A stretch of DNA of 64,000 nt from positions 64,501 to 128,500 of the forward strand of contig CM067532.1 in the NCBI GenBank assembly GCA_034509925.1. The letters run 5' to 3'. The notes beneath the pieces are model-generated. The model did no database searches. It was not told the DNA's origin and worked only from the letters and a program-made list of their open reading frames with translations. Positions within the stretch are counted from its first letter, which is position 1. Each line of letters opens with the position of its first letter. The translations under genes were made by a program, and so were the position numbers. This DNA is from Hirudinaria manillensis (taxonomy: Eukaryota; Annelida; Clitellata; Hirudinida; Hirudinidae). Below are positions 13,401-25,339 of the stretch, piece by piece.

Positions 13401-15089
13401 TTCAGCGAAGAGTCTCCTTTTCCATTTTGAGGGTTTAATTTATTCTCGTTTTTCTATTTTAATTTATGAGTAAAATGCATTTCTGTTTATTTAGCATATC
13501 AGTTGCTTTTACAAGATGATAATTTTTTGGGCTTGACAGTACTTTGTGACATGCATTTAAGAAAGTATTTAAGGATGCAAAATATTTAGAAAGAAGAAAT
13601 CTTGTTGAAAATTAGTGGGCAGAAGTAGAAACATTCTTAGACTATTAGACTGAGCACTAATTGTGTTAAAATAAATAAAAAGTAATTCACATAAATTATC
13701 CCAATCCAGTGGTTGGCTGTGCAGAGCCAGAACTGATTGGAAATGTTGTTCTGATTAGAAAAGAGGGCATTTTGGGGGTCTACTGTAACTCGAGTGGCGA
13801 AAGATGGCACCTTGTTTGTAAGAACGGAACTTGGGTTGGAAGCTACAGTAACTGCTCAGGAATCAGTCAATGTGAGAATAAGTTGTTATCCTGATTATTC
13901 ATTCCTCAGGTTAATCATATGTGACCGTTCGCCAACATATCCATCCAAGATCTTGCCCTTAATGCAAAGAATGGACGTGTATTTGAGGCTAGGTCGATCA
14001 CGAAGCTGCTAACAAAGACAGCGTCGATGATGGATCGAGTCGCTGATTGCTTTCCTTGATGATTCGCATACTTCTTTCTAATTCTTTTCTTCGCAAAATA
14101 TCAAATTCTTCACGACCATTCCTTCCAGCAGTCTCGTGTTGTTAGTGAAACATTTCATTATGCATTTAACAAATGTCGTTATACCTATTGCTGCGCTGAC
14201 ATTTGCTGGCATTTTAGAAAATTATTTTCAAGACCTTTTAACTCGCAGAAAAAAATACATAAAAGCAAAAGCTCGAAATATATTTTTTATACTTGGAACT
14301 CCAATTTTCTTTTTTTCCAGATCAACAAACGCTGAACGAAGAGATATTTTTGCAGCGGAAAAGGATGTCTCTGGGTAAGATTAGGTGGTGTATGACATCA
14401 GACGATTTGTTTGAGGGATTCCAATAGAACTGCAGATTTTTTTTAATGCATACAATTATCTGCCTTACAACTAAATTGATACTTGATGAAGTTTTATAAA
14501 AGTACGATTCAACTTAAAATGGGGGGATATGGGTGACATTAGTTGATTGTTATATTAAATAACAATATCTTTTTTCACCGATATCCTTCGTAAAATCTTT
14601 AGAATCTTTCATAAGTTACTCATTAATTTTTTGAGAAAATTAAAATAGCATTAGAAGGAAAATATGTCATACGTATTGTATTAAATTAATTAATTGCCTG
14701 GGTAAGTGATAGATACAAGACAACTCACAGGATTGCAGAGTCAGGAAGTAAGGTATGGTTTGAGTAGGATCTGGGTTTTGATAGGGTTAGGTTAGGATCT
14801 GAGTGGGTTTGATATTAAAGATCCCTATCTGTGAGTTATCTTTTGGCTGTCACTTATCCAACATTTTCAACAATCAATACCTACCAACTAATATTCTATG
14901 GTATATATTATTCAGATTTGAATATAATCATATCTTTTTATAGTTTAATAAAGAAAATTCTTCAGTAAATTTGTTTTAAAAAATCTAGGTCTTCTGGTAG
15001 CAGTTTCGGTCGGAATTCTAGTAGGAATCATCAGCGGATTCGTTCTACTACTTGTCATCTTTGTCTGCAGAAAAAAGTTTAGAATTTAG
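10469..15089 (+). CDS. Type I membrane protein: SUEL lectin, CUB and CCP-like modules
   Basis: Seven exons fit in phase: 10469-10640, 11014-11176, 11578-11687, 12797-13432, 13710-13871, 14321-14374 and 14989-15089 (1398 bases, 465 residues). Exon 1 gives a strong signal peptide (MLIRWMLIIILLLLMPA). Exons 2-3 form a SUEL/rhamnose-binding-lectin domain: YCHLDDFNITC, then SAFYGR, then CSGREKCYF, and closing with YLEASYQCVP. Exon 4 holds a CUB domain (CPWRIHVSKGQRIKVHF) with a Ser-rich loop. Exon 5 is CCP-like (VYCNSSGERWHLVCKNGTW). Exon 7 encodes one membrane helix (LLVAVSVGILVGIISG) and a tail of only five residues after VC. Most domain exons are entered in phase 1, as usual for extracellular modules. 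The exon 1 donor (A|GTCTCA) is weak, so that boundary is the least sure. The family is probably a cell-surface glycan-binding receptor; the ligand is unknown. Confidence 0.68.
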
Positions 15090-16413
15090 AATTTTTCACA
15101 GATATTTATGAAATAATTTATACATAATATCATACTTTTTTAGTGCGCATTTCTGAAATTAAAACTGTGATAATTTTAGTAGTAAATTGCATAATATTTC
15201 TAATTTTCAATCAGAATGTGGAAACTCAAAATTCTGAGAGCATAGCAAAAGGAACATTTCTTACAATTTTTCTAATACAGAAATTAAAATAAAATCTACA
15301 TAACATCAGCATAAATTTACATAATATGGGTATAAATTTGCTTAAAATAAACAAAACCCAGGATAAACCAGGATTAAGCTGGCTTTTCTTACATTTTCAG
15401 ATCCAATGTTATTTTTCAAATTTAATTTAGGGGGAAGTTTATTTGAAAAGACAAAATAGAAGGAAATGTTGAGAGATTTTCAAGCGGGTTTATGAATTCA
15501 CCTGTTTAACATTAAAATTCGAATTAATTATTTCAGAGATAAATTTTTTACGGAGACACAAGTATTGAGTGTTTACGGTGCTTATTTTAAAGAAATGGAT
15601 TCGAAAGATATTTTATATTAAAATGACCAAATTCTAATATTCATTTAGCGAAATGTCACTATTAGCTTTTGGCACGTTTTTAGCTGTATCCACTATGAAA
15701 AAACATCTATCATCGTAATTAGCTAATATTTGTGATACCTTATGTTTCAGAATGGAACATGTCTTAATCGATCTATAATTTCTATAGCGCCTCTTCCTGG
15801 GTGTCAGTATGTACAGTCAGCCCAATAATTATAGGAATTTCACATTTTTCCAAATTTCTCGAGAACTAACCAATGAAATTTGTTCAAATTTGGGCATTAC
15901 ATCATTTTATCACACACAAATCGAATGCAGAAACGTTAACCATTCGGTCAATTTTCATGCCATCTGCGTCAAAGCAGGCACCGAATGATTATTAAATACT
16001 TAACATATTTGCTGGAATGAATTTCCATTTCATGGTGTTTCACGCGAGTGTTTTCCGTTGCTTTTGTCAGGAGTTCTAACAAGGATGAAGGGCAAATAGT
16101 AATCCTAGTCCATAAATAGGGTTAATTTTAATTTCATAATTATTTTACACATTAGTTAACCTTTACAGTGATAAAACATTGAAATGTTTGTTCATATTGT
16201 TATTAATATCTGTGTAAAACAGTTCTATTGTTTAAACGGTATTAGATAAATTATAATTAGATATGTTCTTTTTCAAAATTATTTGAAGTGCAAGTGAAAT
16301 ACTTTGCGATGCTAAATTATTATTAAATATTAGTTGTTTTTTTTTTATTAGAAGTGAAATAACTACGAAATTACAATAGATACAATAATACAATGGAGAT
16401 ATCGTAAAACATA
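15090..16413. other. 3' UTR and intergenic DNA with a possible transposon end
   Basis: No gene was seen. From about 15811 the sequence TACAGTCAGCCCAATAATTA, followed by a T-rich tract and an ACTAACCAATGAA block, looks like the end of a Tc1/mariner-type element next to a TA. No matching inverted copy and no transposase frame was found in the window, so at most this is a one-sided relic. Confidence 0.2.
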
Positions 16414-16497
16414 TTGAAGTGTTTAATATTAAAAAATGGGCAAACATTTCCTCGTCAGAATTATATCTGCATGCATTATGGAGGGTCCATCTTTAAA

Positions 16498-18744
16498 ATG
16501 CCAATTTGTACGTCCATTTCGCGAGCATTAGCGAGCTTTCGTCGCGGCTCTAGCGCTGAAGATATGTTTTCCAGGGAAGAAATTACAAGCATTTCTGCAA
16601 ATGTCATTCCTCCTAGCACTTAAGATATTTTTCCTTTCTGAGTTTGAAATCAACCGAGGTAAAATTTCGATTAAACGATTTGTCTACTTGAAAATATTTT
16701 GCAAGTCTTGTACACGTGCCAAATTGTGATAAAATAAAACGTCGCAAATGATCATCCTACAAAATTAATAAAAATAAATACAATTGTTAATCATTTAGAA
16801 CAATCAAAAATTTATTTATTGTATTTATAGTATTTATTGTATGCAAATATTTAATATTTTGAAAGTCAAAAGCAAATTATTCAATTAAACATTCGTAGAA
16901 ACCGACCTTGATGATGAAAAATATTAATAGATTAACAGAATTAAGTGACGAGTGATGCTTATTTGCATTGACTAGATTTCCAAAGAGCAGAGCAGAGCAA
17001 AGCGTTCTTTTGGTGGATTATGACAACAAGGCCAACTCCTACAAGGTCCTCGATAGATCATTCGGACATGTGCTCGTTGATCCCGCAAAATGTTCTTGCG
17101 TCTTGCAGACCAAATACTCCAATTCCATGTCGGACTACCAAGCCTTTCGCGAGAGTAAACTTTCGCGACCTTTTGGTTCTCTCCAAATGCATCTGTCAAG
17201 TCAGGTGGAAAATAATTGGGTTTGTATCATTGAGTTCTTATAAATTGCAAAAGTTTCGGTTTCGATATAATTTCGAAATTAAGGTTAACACGCATTACGA
17301 CAAATATTTTAAAAATTGACTCAAAACGACCGAGCCTTTTTACTAGAATCGTTTCTACAATTTGACTGATACAGTTAAATTAGAAGCTAAATGAACCTGA
17401 TTGATATTTTCCTCTTAAATTTTGTTAGAGATGAATTTTATTCTTTGGAATTTTGGCCCCATTCATTGTTTGGTTCTGTCGATTTCTTTATTTTCCTGAT
17501 TTACATTATTTTTCTCATTTTATTATGTTTTCACGTCTTAAGTGATAACAATACGAGAGATTAACCATTGTGCTTGAACTTGATTTCATGTACGACTGGG
17601 TTCAATTCTTTTCCTATCTTTTTAAAATCGCGCAATCATCTTCATTAAAAATCATCCAGATCCATACCATTATAAGTGACCAAAAGGTAGTGAAGAATGC
17701 ATAATTATTTTTAAAATATACACATTTTAATTTGAAAACACACCGACTACCGATGTTGTGAATAACATAATAACAACTATAAATTATTTTTGCTAAATTT
17801 ATTAATAATAATTTTAAATTGTAAGGCACTTTTACCAAAAATGAATTGCATTCCAAAATATCTATTTCTCGTAATATTTCCTTCCAAATCGAAGGAAAAA
17901 GATGGCGACCAAAAAGGAAACTACGGAGGGCATCAAATCGTCTGCCTACCTTGTGACGTCATATCTAATGAAGACAACTTGTCAGGTTTCGTGTCTAACT
18001 TCAGCAAATTTTAATAAGCTGACCTCAATGAGGGTCATGTTTATTCCTGGAACAGTTGCAACGTGATTGGTTTAATTTTCAGTCATTATTCATAAGCTGG
18101 ATAATGAAGAACATTCACAGGGTGAATGATGAAATATGGCGGTCACCTGTTCTATTTATTCTAGTGCAATGCATATTTTTAATATAAAAAAAGATAAGTT
18201 GAATAGTTACATAAATATTTAAGTAAACTTGGACCGCGACATGTTCGTGATAAATTCAGTCTTTATTACTGTGATATATTGAAGAATTGCGTGACCTTGT
18301 TAAATATTATTCTAATTAGTTATTGCCAAAAACTTTTAAATTTCCTATTCAGTATTTTCAACTAAGATTATTCATCGATCTGTCTCATTTTCAGACGCTC
18401 TTGTTAAATCAGATCAAGATGTGACACCCTTGACCTATAAAATACAAGGTGGTGGTCGGAACTCTATAGCCGACGGCTCGTCTGTTTTCCCACTCACTTG
18501 TACATTTTGTTTTCCAACACCTCCATCCAAGAAGACGACTATGAAGCTCATTTCCAGACTGAATTGCAGCGGGTTGAATGAAACGCCCCTTGCCAATCCC
18601 AATTCCAGACTCCCTCCTGAAAACTGGGTGGTTTTGCCGTGCGGATTGGATGGTTCCAGTGTGCTCGCCACAACTACAAGCACTGGAAACAACAACAAGT
18701 CCAACACTCCGGATAAGAATGAGAGTGACCGGCTCCTCAATTGA
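16498..18744 (+). CDS. Unrecognised protein, three confident coding exons
   Basis: Three exons splice in phase: 16976-17204 (exit CAG|GTGGAA, phase 0), 17826-17985 (exit phase 1) and 18395-18744, ending at a TGA. They encode about 245 residues. Marked features are VLLVDYDNKANSYKVLDRSF and FRESKLSRPFGSLQMHL in the first, PKYLFLVIFPSKSKEKD and HQIVCLPCDVI in the second, and PLTCTFCFPTPPSKKTTMKL, LNCSGLNETPLANPNSRLPP and ENWVVLPCGLDGSSVL in the third, followed by a Ser/Thr/Asn tail. There is no membrane segment. The beginning is uncertain. A candidate first exon starts with an ATG at 16498 (MPICTSISRALASFRRGSS) and could join through AAT|GTCATT to a site at 16987 in phase 0. The compact, Cys-containing, proline-poor segments look conserved, but I cannot name the family. 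Confidence 0.55.
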
Positions 18745-19202
18745 TAAACTATCGAAATTATTAATTATTTAATATGATGATTCAATTAACTGATATTAGT
18801 TACGTATTTTACAATATTTGAATTTTAACATTCTTTTTTTTTATTGTTGACTTAATACAATTCGAAAATAGATAAGAAAATCTTAGTAAAATTTTTATGT
18901 TAAACAATACGTTTAACGACTGAAACCATTATTTATTTGCTTTTGAAGTGTAGAGTAATATTATTTCTGAAGCAACAATTGCACAACGCAAAAATGCTAT
19001 TATTGTTGTTGCTATTAAGCGTTACTTATTCATTATTAATTATGGCATGTATGAATAAAATCAGGTAATAATTGTTTTATGTAAATAACGTTTATGGTCT
19101 AGGAATGCTATGTTCGATGTTAGTCTTTCCTCGAACTGCTTCTTAAAAAATTCTTTCTCGCCTTCGCCCTTCCCCTAATTCGAGATTCAATTGTTTTTCG
19201 TT

Positions 19203-19282
19203 TAATCAATCAATCAATCAATCTATCAATCGATCAATCGATCAATCGATCAATCAATCAATCGATCAATCAATCAATCGAT
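19203..19282. repeat. (AATC)n microsatellite
   Basis: About 20 copies of a tetramer, AATC with interspersed GATC variants (TCAATCGATCAATCGATC). Confidence 0.95.
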
Positions 19283-21670
19283 TCTCATTCTTTACTTGAT
19301 ATTTTCAAACACGATGTGCTTCAAATTGCGCCTGTTTTCTGCGGTTTTTAAATTTCATTTAACGCAATGAATATTCAATTCCAGCATTTTAAAGTACGGA
19401 CTTTGTTGGGTTTTTTTTTTATATCGAGACAGAAGACTATATACTTGAGAAGAGTGCTTATGGCACAATAAATATTTAAAAAAATCTTTTCATAAATTTT
19501 ATAAATCAATCAATTTGCTTTCGTTCCCCGATACTATGTTTGCAATAATGTTCAAAATGGCTCGCGGGTCTTGTAAGCGTTTATTTTAAGCCTCTATTGT
19601 ACATTTCGGTTACAGTAATGGGAAAACCATGTGTCAATTAAGAGAACAAATTTGAGTCATGTATGAGTAGGATATGTCTTTTAAAAACCTACAGGATGAA
19701 ACTGTAACGAAACTAGAAGCGAATCTAAATAGGAGAAGGATAGAGGCATGGTCCCCCGTGATACATTTTTGTTGGTAACAAGAGGCAGATTTAATCTTTA
19801 AATCGAATATTTGCGTTCATTTCTACCGGGCCTGGTCTCCCGCCAATCTGATACGAAGTAAGTTCCCAAGTCGTTTATCATATAGCAATAAAGACTTTCA
19901 AATAATTGATTCATAAAACCAGGATTATTGTAACGTTTACACAATTATTCCACTCGGCCGCTTTTAAACTTGCACTGCCAGCCTATGTTGATTTAATTTT
20001 TTGCATTTACTATTTCTCTGAATGGAAGGCCATATTTGATTTCCCTGTGGGAAAAAATTGTTTGCCAATAAAATGCAGTGACATTGAGATATCAGGCAGC
20101 AAGGAAGAATGACTTCGGACGATTACTACATAACTTTGAATCTAAACAAGTAAAATAACATATATATAAGAAGCGAATTTATTAACATAACTTGATAATT
20201 TATAGGGGTTAAGTAGGGTGTTTGTTTTAACCACTCAAATGATCGTTTGGTAAGCCTTATTTTAGATTCATAGGAAGACATTTTAAGTAAAGATTGATGG
20301 AAGTAGAATAATTTAATGAAAAACGAATAATGTTAATTAATAAAAAATGTAAAAACCTAATTACTCAGGTTGAATATCTAACTAGATTTACTTAGTCGCT
20401 GTGCGTTTTTTTTAAATTTTTCATCCTGTAAAAATTATTAAAATAACTTTTCAAAATGATAAAAAAAAAATCTGATTTAAAATTGTATGTTAATCTTTAA
20501 TGTTGCCATATTTAATCCCAACAACAAATCGTGGCTTATTTATCAAATAGATTCTTCCGAATTGTAGCTTCTGAAATTATCATGACATGAGCAGTTGACG
20601 TTTGCAGCTTTTTGGTATGAGTACTTTTGAGTATCCACGTTTGGGCTTGAAAGAATTTAGCGTTCGTGTGTTTTATTACTATAAAAGGCTTGATTTCATT
20701 TTTGATTTCTCGTTTTTCTACATTTTAAACAAAAGATTTCGATAATTAATTGTAATTATTTGTAGATCAGTTAACTAATAAAAACTTTCGAATAAATTGG
20801 CCATATATTTTTTTGTAGTCATGCCATCATTTTTTATTTTATTTTTTCCAATATAAATATTTGATGTTGGCTGACAACAGGGTTGGCATCTTTAAAGTCA
20901 GTATCTAAGATATTTTTAGGGTAACATATTTTAAATTAAAATCAAATCATAACCACTAATTAAATGCTTTTAGCTATATCTTACATCAGATTTTTCATTT
21001 ATGCTTGAAACAATTTTTTAGCAAATTAATATTTCTGTTCAATTTCTGAGCTGCATTTGCGATGCTTTAAGTAATTGCAAGGGTTCCATTAAGTTTGCGG
21101 GAACTGGAAATAATTGAGATGTCTTACTTATTGTATTTGTGTGCAGGAAATACAGAAAAACACTGACAGTTTGTTCATCATAAACATTTGAATGGTATAG
21201 AACTTGCTTGTTTCAATAATTTGCATTAGTTAGGATTTCTTAACATTTCCTGAACTTAAAAAGATTTCCTCAATTTGAGACTTGAGTTTGAAATGTTTAT
21301 CAGGCCTGGGACCTGAGAAAAATCCTGATTTATGGAACAGATGACAGCTGCAAATGATAAATTATTCCTTCTTTTTATGACCACATTTTAATATCTTCTC
21401 CAATGATGCGATCTTTGTGAATATAAACGGTTTCTAGAATGTTTGCTTTCTCTAACTAAAATGACTAAATAATTATTCATTTTTCAATTAATATGAAATT
21501 AAATTTGTTTATTTCCTATTAGACAAAAAATTATATTGAATGTTTTTTAGAGTTGGTTTTGCTTCTTACATATTTCACCAGCTTTTATTAAAACTAATAC
21601 GTCTCTCAGTAATGTCCATATTCAGACTTTTATCATATTTGAACTTGAATGTGCATGCTTAATTGAATGT

Positions 21671-21730
21671 TTTATTATTTAATTAAATGTGTTATTATTT
21701 AATTAAATGTTTTATTATTTAATTAAATGT
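21671..21730. repeat. 20-bp tandem repeat, 3 copies
   Basis: Unit TTTATTATTTAATTAAATGT, three head-to-tail copies with one substitution. The TTTAATTAAAT core also occurs in the 40-bp minisatellite inside the arrestin gene. Confidence 0.9.
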
Positions 21731-21885
21731 GGCCTTAAATCCAGTCATAACAAAGCTCAAAATTGATAGAAAGAATGCAGATTTATAAGTAATTGAATGC
21801 TTTTTAAATGCAGACAATTTTTTCTACTTTCTAGATTTAACAGTAAAACAACAATTCTGCAAAGAAGACAAAATTTCCTTCAAAG

Positions 21886-24800
21886 ATGGCCACTCTGAAT
21901 GGAGATGAAGATTTAGAGGGACAGAGGAAACTGGGAACGAGGTTTTTGATCAGACAATAATAATGTGGCCATTATATCTCTTGTCATCATTTTTCTTTGT
22001 CAAGACTTTATTAATTGCTTTGAGCTTTTATTTGTGCTAAATGAAACTAAGATTTAATAAGGTGAAGCAATACATTATTTTGATCAATCCCATATTAGTT
22101 CACCCCTTTTTATGCTTTTGCCATTTATCTGCACATCAATTTTTTATAAAAAACATAATTGACATCAACATCTTCTTAAATAAATTATCCTTAATTTTTC
22201 GGTTGTTTTAGAGTATTCAAAAAAAGTTGTCCAAACAGCAAGGTATGAGTTCTTGTCTTTCCATTTTAAAATTTATTTACATACATTAAATTAAATCTGC
22301 AATTAAAAGATCACAGTTTATCTTGGAAAGAGGGATTTTATGGATTACCTGGATCACGTCGAACCTATTGGTTTGTGACTCTCATTTGAATTATTAGCTT
22401 ATATTATTGTTTTGAATTGCACTTAATTTATTGAAAACATTATTATTATTATTATTACCATAAAATGATAAATTTGGGTATCACCTAAGATGAGAAGATG
22501 GTATTGTGAATAGACTGCTTGTAGTGAATAGAAAGCTTGTTTATGTTGTAAGCATTGCTAATATTTAATGAACGTCATTAATTCACTTATTGGCTCGTTT
22601 AATATTTGTTTATAATATATTTAATATTTTGTTTAACAATACCATTGTAATTTCTTTACAAAGATGGAGTCGTTCTGGTAGATCCAGAATACTTGAAGGA
22701 TAGGAAAGTGTTTGCGCAAATTCTTGCCGCTTTCCGCTATGGCAGGGAAGACCTGGACGTGCTCGGGTTGACCTTCAGGAAAGACCTACTCCTTGCGACC
22801 AAGCAAGTGTACCCTCCTTTGTTACCGCCGGATCAGAGTCCTCCGCTTACGAGGCTTCAGGAGAGACTAATTAAGAAGTTGGGACCCAATGCATATCCTT
22901 TCTGCTTTGAGGTAAACAATGGGGAAAAGTTCAGTTTTGAGTGTCACTCGTTCAATAGATTTTTCCGATCGACGACCCTGCAGGTGCCTCCGTCTTCTCC
23001 GGCATCCGTGACCCTCCAACCCGCTCCGGGCGATACCGGGAAGGTGAGTCGCTTTGCTTCCGGTGACGGATCGTATTTCAATTTTCTCCGTTCGTCCGTC
23101 CGTTCAGCCGTGCGGAGTGGACTACGAACTTAAAGCATTCGTGGCCAGCGATGCGGACGAGAAACCTCACAGGAGGAACTCCGTTCAGTTGGCCATCAGG
23201 AAGCTAACCTACGCCCCTGAACACCCTGCTCCTCAACCCAGTGCTGAAGCCATCAAAGATTTCCTCATGTCCTCTGGCACCCTCAGACTTGAGGCCACTT
23301 TGGATAAGGAGGTTTTTAATTTATTCTCAGTGAATTTTGAGTGTTTGATAGTGTTTTCAATAGTCATTATAAGCTGATTCAAGGTTTGTACATAGTCATT
23401 TAGTTTATGCATTTTGAAAGTTATAAAAATACTGCTAAGACTTTTGCCTATTTTTACTTTACAAAAAGATCTCCTTAATTGCATTTTGATTATGACATTT
23501 TCCACGACAAAATCTTTAAATCCTCTCCACATTCCATTGGTTGGATTATTTTAATCTAACTTAGTATGGGTGTTTTTTTTGTCATTTTTAGAAATATTAC
23601 CATGGAGAGTCAATAACTGTTAATGTCCTGGTGGACAACAATGCAGGGAAATCTGTGAAAAAGATTAAAATTTCAGGTTAGAAGAATGTAAGGGTTTTAA
23701 AATTGGAAAGGTCGAACGAGTTTCTCATTTTTCAATTTATTTAATTAATTTATTTCTTAATTTTTATTTCCAGTCCGCCAGTATGCGGACATATGCCTCT
23801 TTTCGACGGCCCAGTACAAGTGCACGGTGGCAGAGATAGACAGCGAGTGGGTGTCAAATAATATACGAATTTAATATTCAAATTTTGGGGTTTGCAGAAA
23901 AATTTCTTTTAAGGACTCGTTTTCTTGGATGACTCCACCCCCTTTTGGATTTTAAAACTAGCATGTAACACAAATTTTTCACAAATTTTAAATTCAGAAT
24001 ATTACTCTCTGTAAATAATCTTTCATTTTAATCATTTAAAAGTGAATTTCTACATAATTTCCTCGTTAAAAAGTTATATCGGAGTCGAACGATTTTCTCC
24101 GTAGCGACGGCTTTCCCATTCATCCCAGCCAGACGGGCTTCTGCAAGGTTTATACGTTAACCCCGGTCCTTAATAACAACAGGGACAAGAGGGGTCTTGC
24201 ACTCGATGGCAAACTGAAACACGAGGACACCAATTTGGCATCGTCGACCATGTTGTTACCATTAAATTATTTTAATTAAATTTAATTACATGTTGTTACC
24301 ATTAAATTATTTTAATTAAATTTAATTACATGTTGTTACCATTAAATTATTTTAATTAAATTTAATTACATGTTGTTACCATTAAATTATTTTAATTAAA
24401 TTTAATTACATGTTGTTACCATTAAATTATTTTAATTAAATTTAATTACATGTTGTTACCATTAAATTATTTTAATTAAATTTAATTACATGTTGTTACC
24501 ATTAAATTATTTTAATTAAATTTAATTACATGTTGTTACCATTAAATTATTTTAATTAAATTTAATTACATGTTGTTACCATTAAATTATTTTAATTATA
24601 TTTAATTACATTCTTTTTATTACCATTAAATTCGCCATTTATGAGCTCTTTACTGGTAACAGCTTAAAGCTCTCCATTTTCTTATTTAGAATTACTGAAC
24701 ATAGTCAGAGGGAAAACCTGGGCATTGTAGTCCAGTACAAGGTGAAGGTCAGGTTGATTTTAGGATTCACCACGAGGTTGGTTGTTATTTTATTCCTTAA

Positions 24801-25339
24801 TTAAATATTTTCATTTTTAATTAAAACGACTCCTAGTGTGAATGAATTATGAATGAATAGTAGTGAATTACTCGAACTAATAAAGCGATGGCAATAGAAC
24901 GCAGATTTTGCAATTTTGCGTCAGAAATTATTTCGGTTCGTCGATTCTCCCACGTGCCAATCGCTCGCAAGAAATCTTGCCTTTTGTCTTCCCTCAGCGA
25001 CCTTTCGGTCGAACTCCCCTTCACCCTGACCCACCCGAAACCCCCCGAAGTTTCCCCGGTATCGAGTCGGCCCTCCAGCGTCAAATGTCAGACGGTCGAT
25101 TCCGTGGAACCGGACGAGACCGAGAGGAATCTCATCAACTTTGACCAGGAGTACATTTACGATATTTATTATTTATTGGCGTAGTATTTATCGACATCGT
25201 TTTGAATTAGATTGAATTTGTTGTTATTTTATTTTCTAAACTCAAGCTTGTGGTTTTACTTTTTAGGGATGACATCATCTTCGAAGATTTTGCTCGTTTG
25301 AGGTTGAGAGGACTCGAGAAAGAATGTACGGAGGCTTAA
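21886..25339 (+). CDS. ARRB: Beta-arrestin (non-visual arrestin), complete
   Basis: Twelve exons fit with every phase consistent: 21886-21941, 22212-22242, 22310-22370, 22664-22911, 22984-23043, 23108-23311, 23592-23676, 23774-23850, 24085-24251, 24690-24776, 24998-25150 and 25267-25339. The total is 1302 bases, 433 residues, close to the usual 400-420. Arrestins bind phosphorylated, active GPCRs, uncouple G proteins and recruit endocytic partners. Visible hallmarks are the phosphate-sensing KK at residues 22-23 (VFKKS), [51 protein letters not shown] and [19 protein letters not shown]. The C-tail carries a clathrin box, LINFD (404-408), and an AP2-type FEDFARLR (415-422), which point to the beta-arrestin rather than the visual type. 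The donor of exon 8 (TGG|GTGTCA) is the least typical. Exon 9 ends on the first unit of a minisatellite. Confidence 0.95.
24251..24610. repeat. 40-bp minisatellite, 9 copies, at a splice donor
   Basis: A 40-bp unit beginning TGTTGTTACCATTAAATTAT is repeated head-to-tail nine times with almost no divergence; only the last copy carries a change. The first unit begins at the last base of arrestin exon 9 (AT|GTTGTTACC), so the repeat array starts at the exon-intron junction and makes up most of intron 9. Confidence 0.97.

Larger units (their letters stand above)
18745..21885. other. Intergenic AT-rich DNA
   Basis: About 3.1 kb with no frame or exon that I can support. It holds two simple repeats, given separately, and long T- and A-rich runs. 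The last few hundred bases are presumably the arrestin promoter and 5' UTR. Confidence 0.5.

Noticed and set aside
13794-14012. Alternative frame (ISCYPDYSFLRL...) over the CCP exon
   Set aside because: The other frame has the VYC...LVCKNGTW pattern of a CCP module and fits the phases; this one ignores the splice borders.
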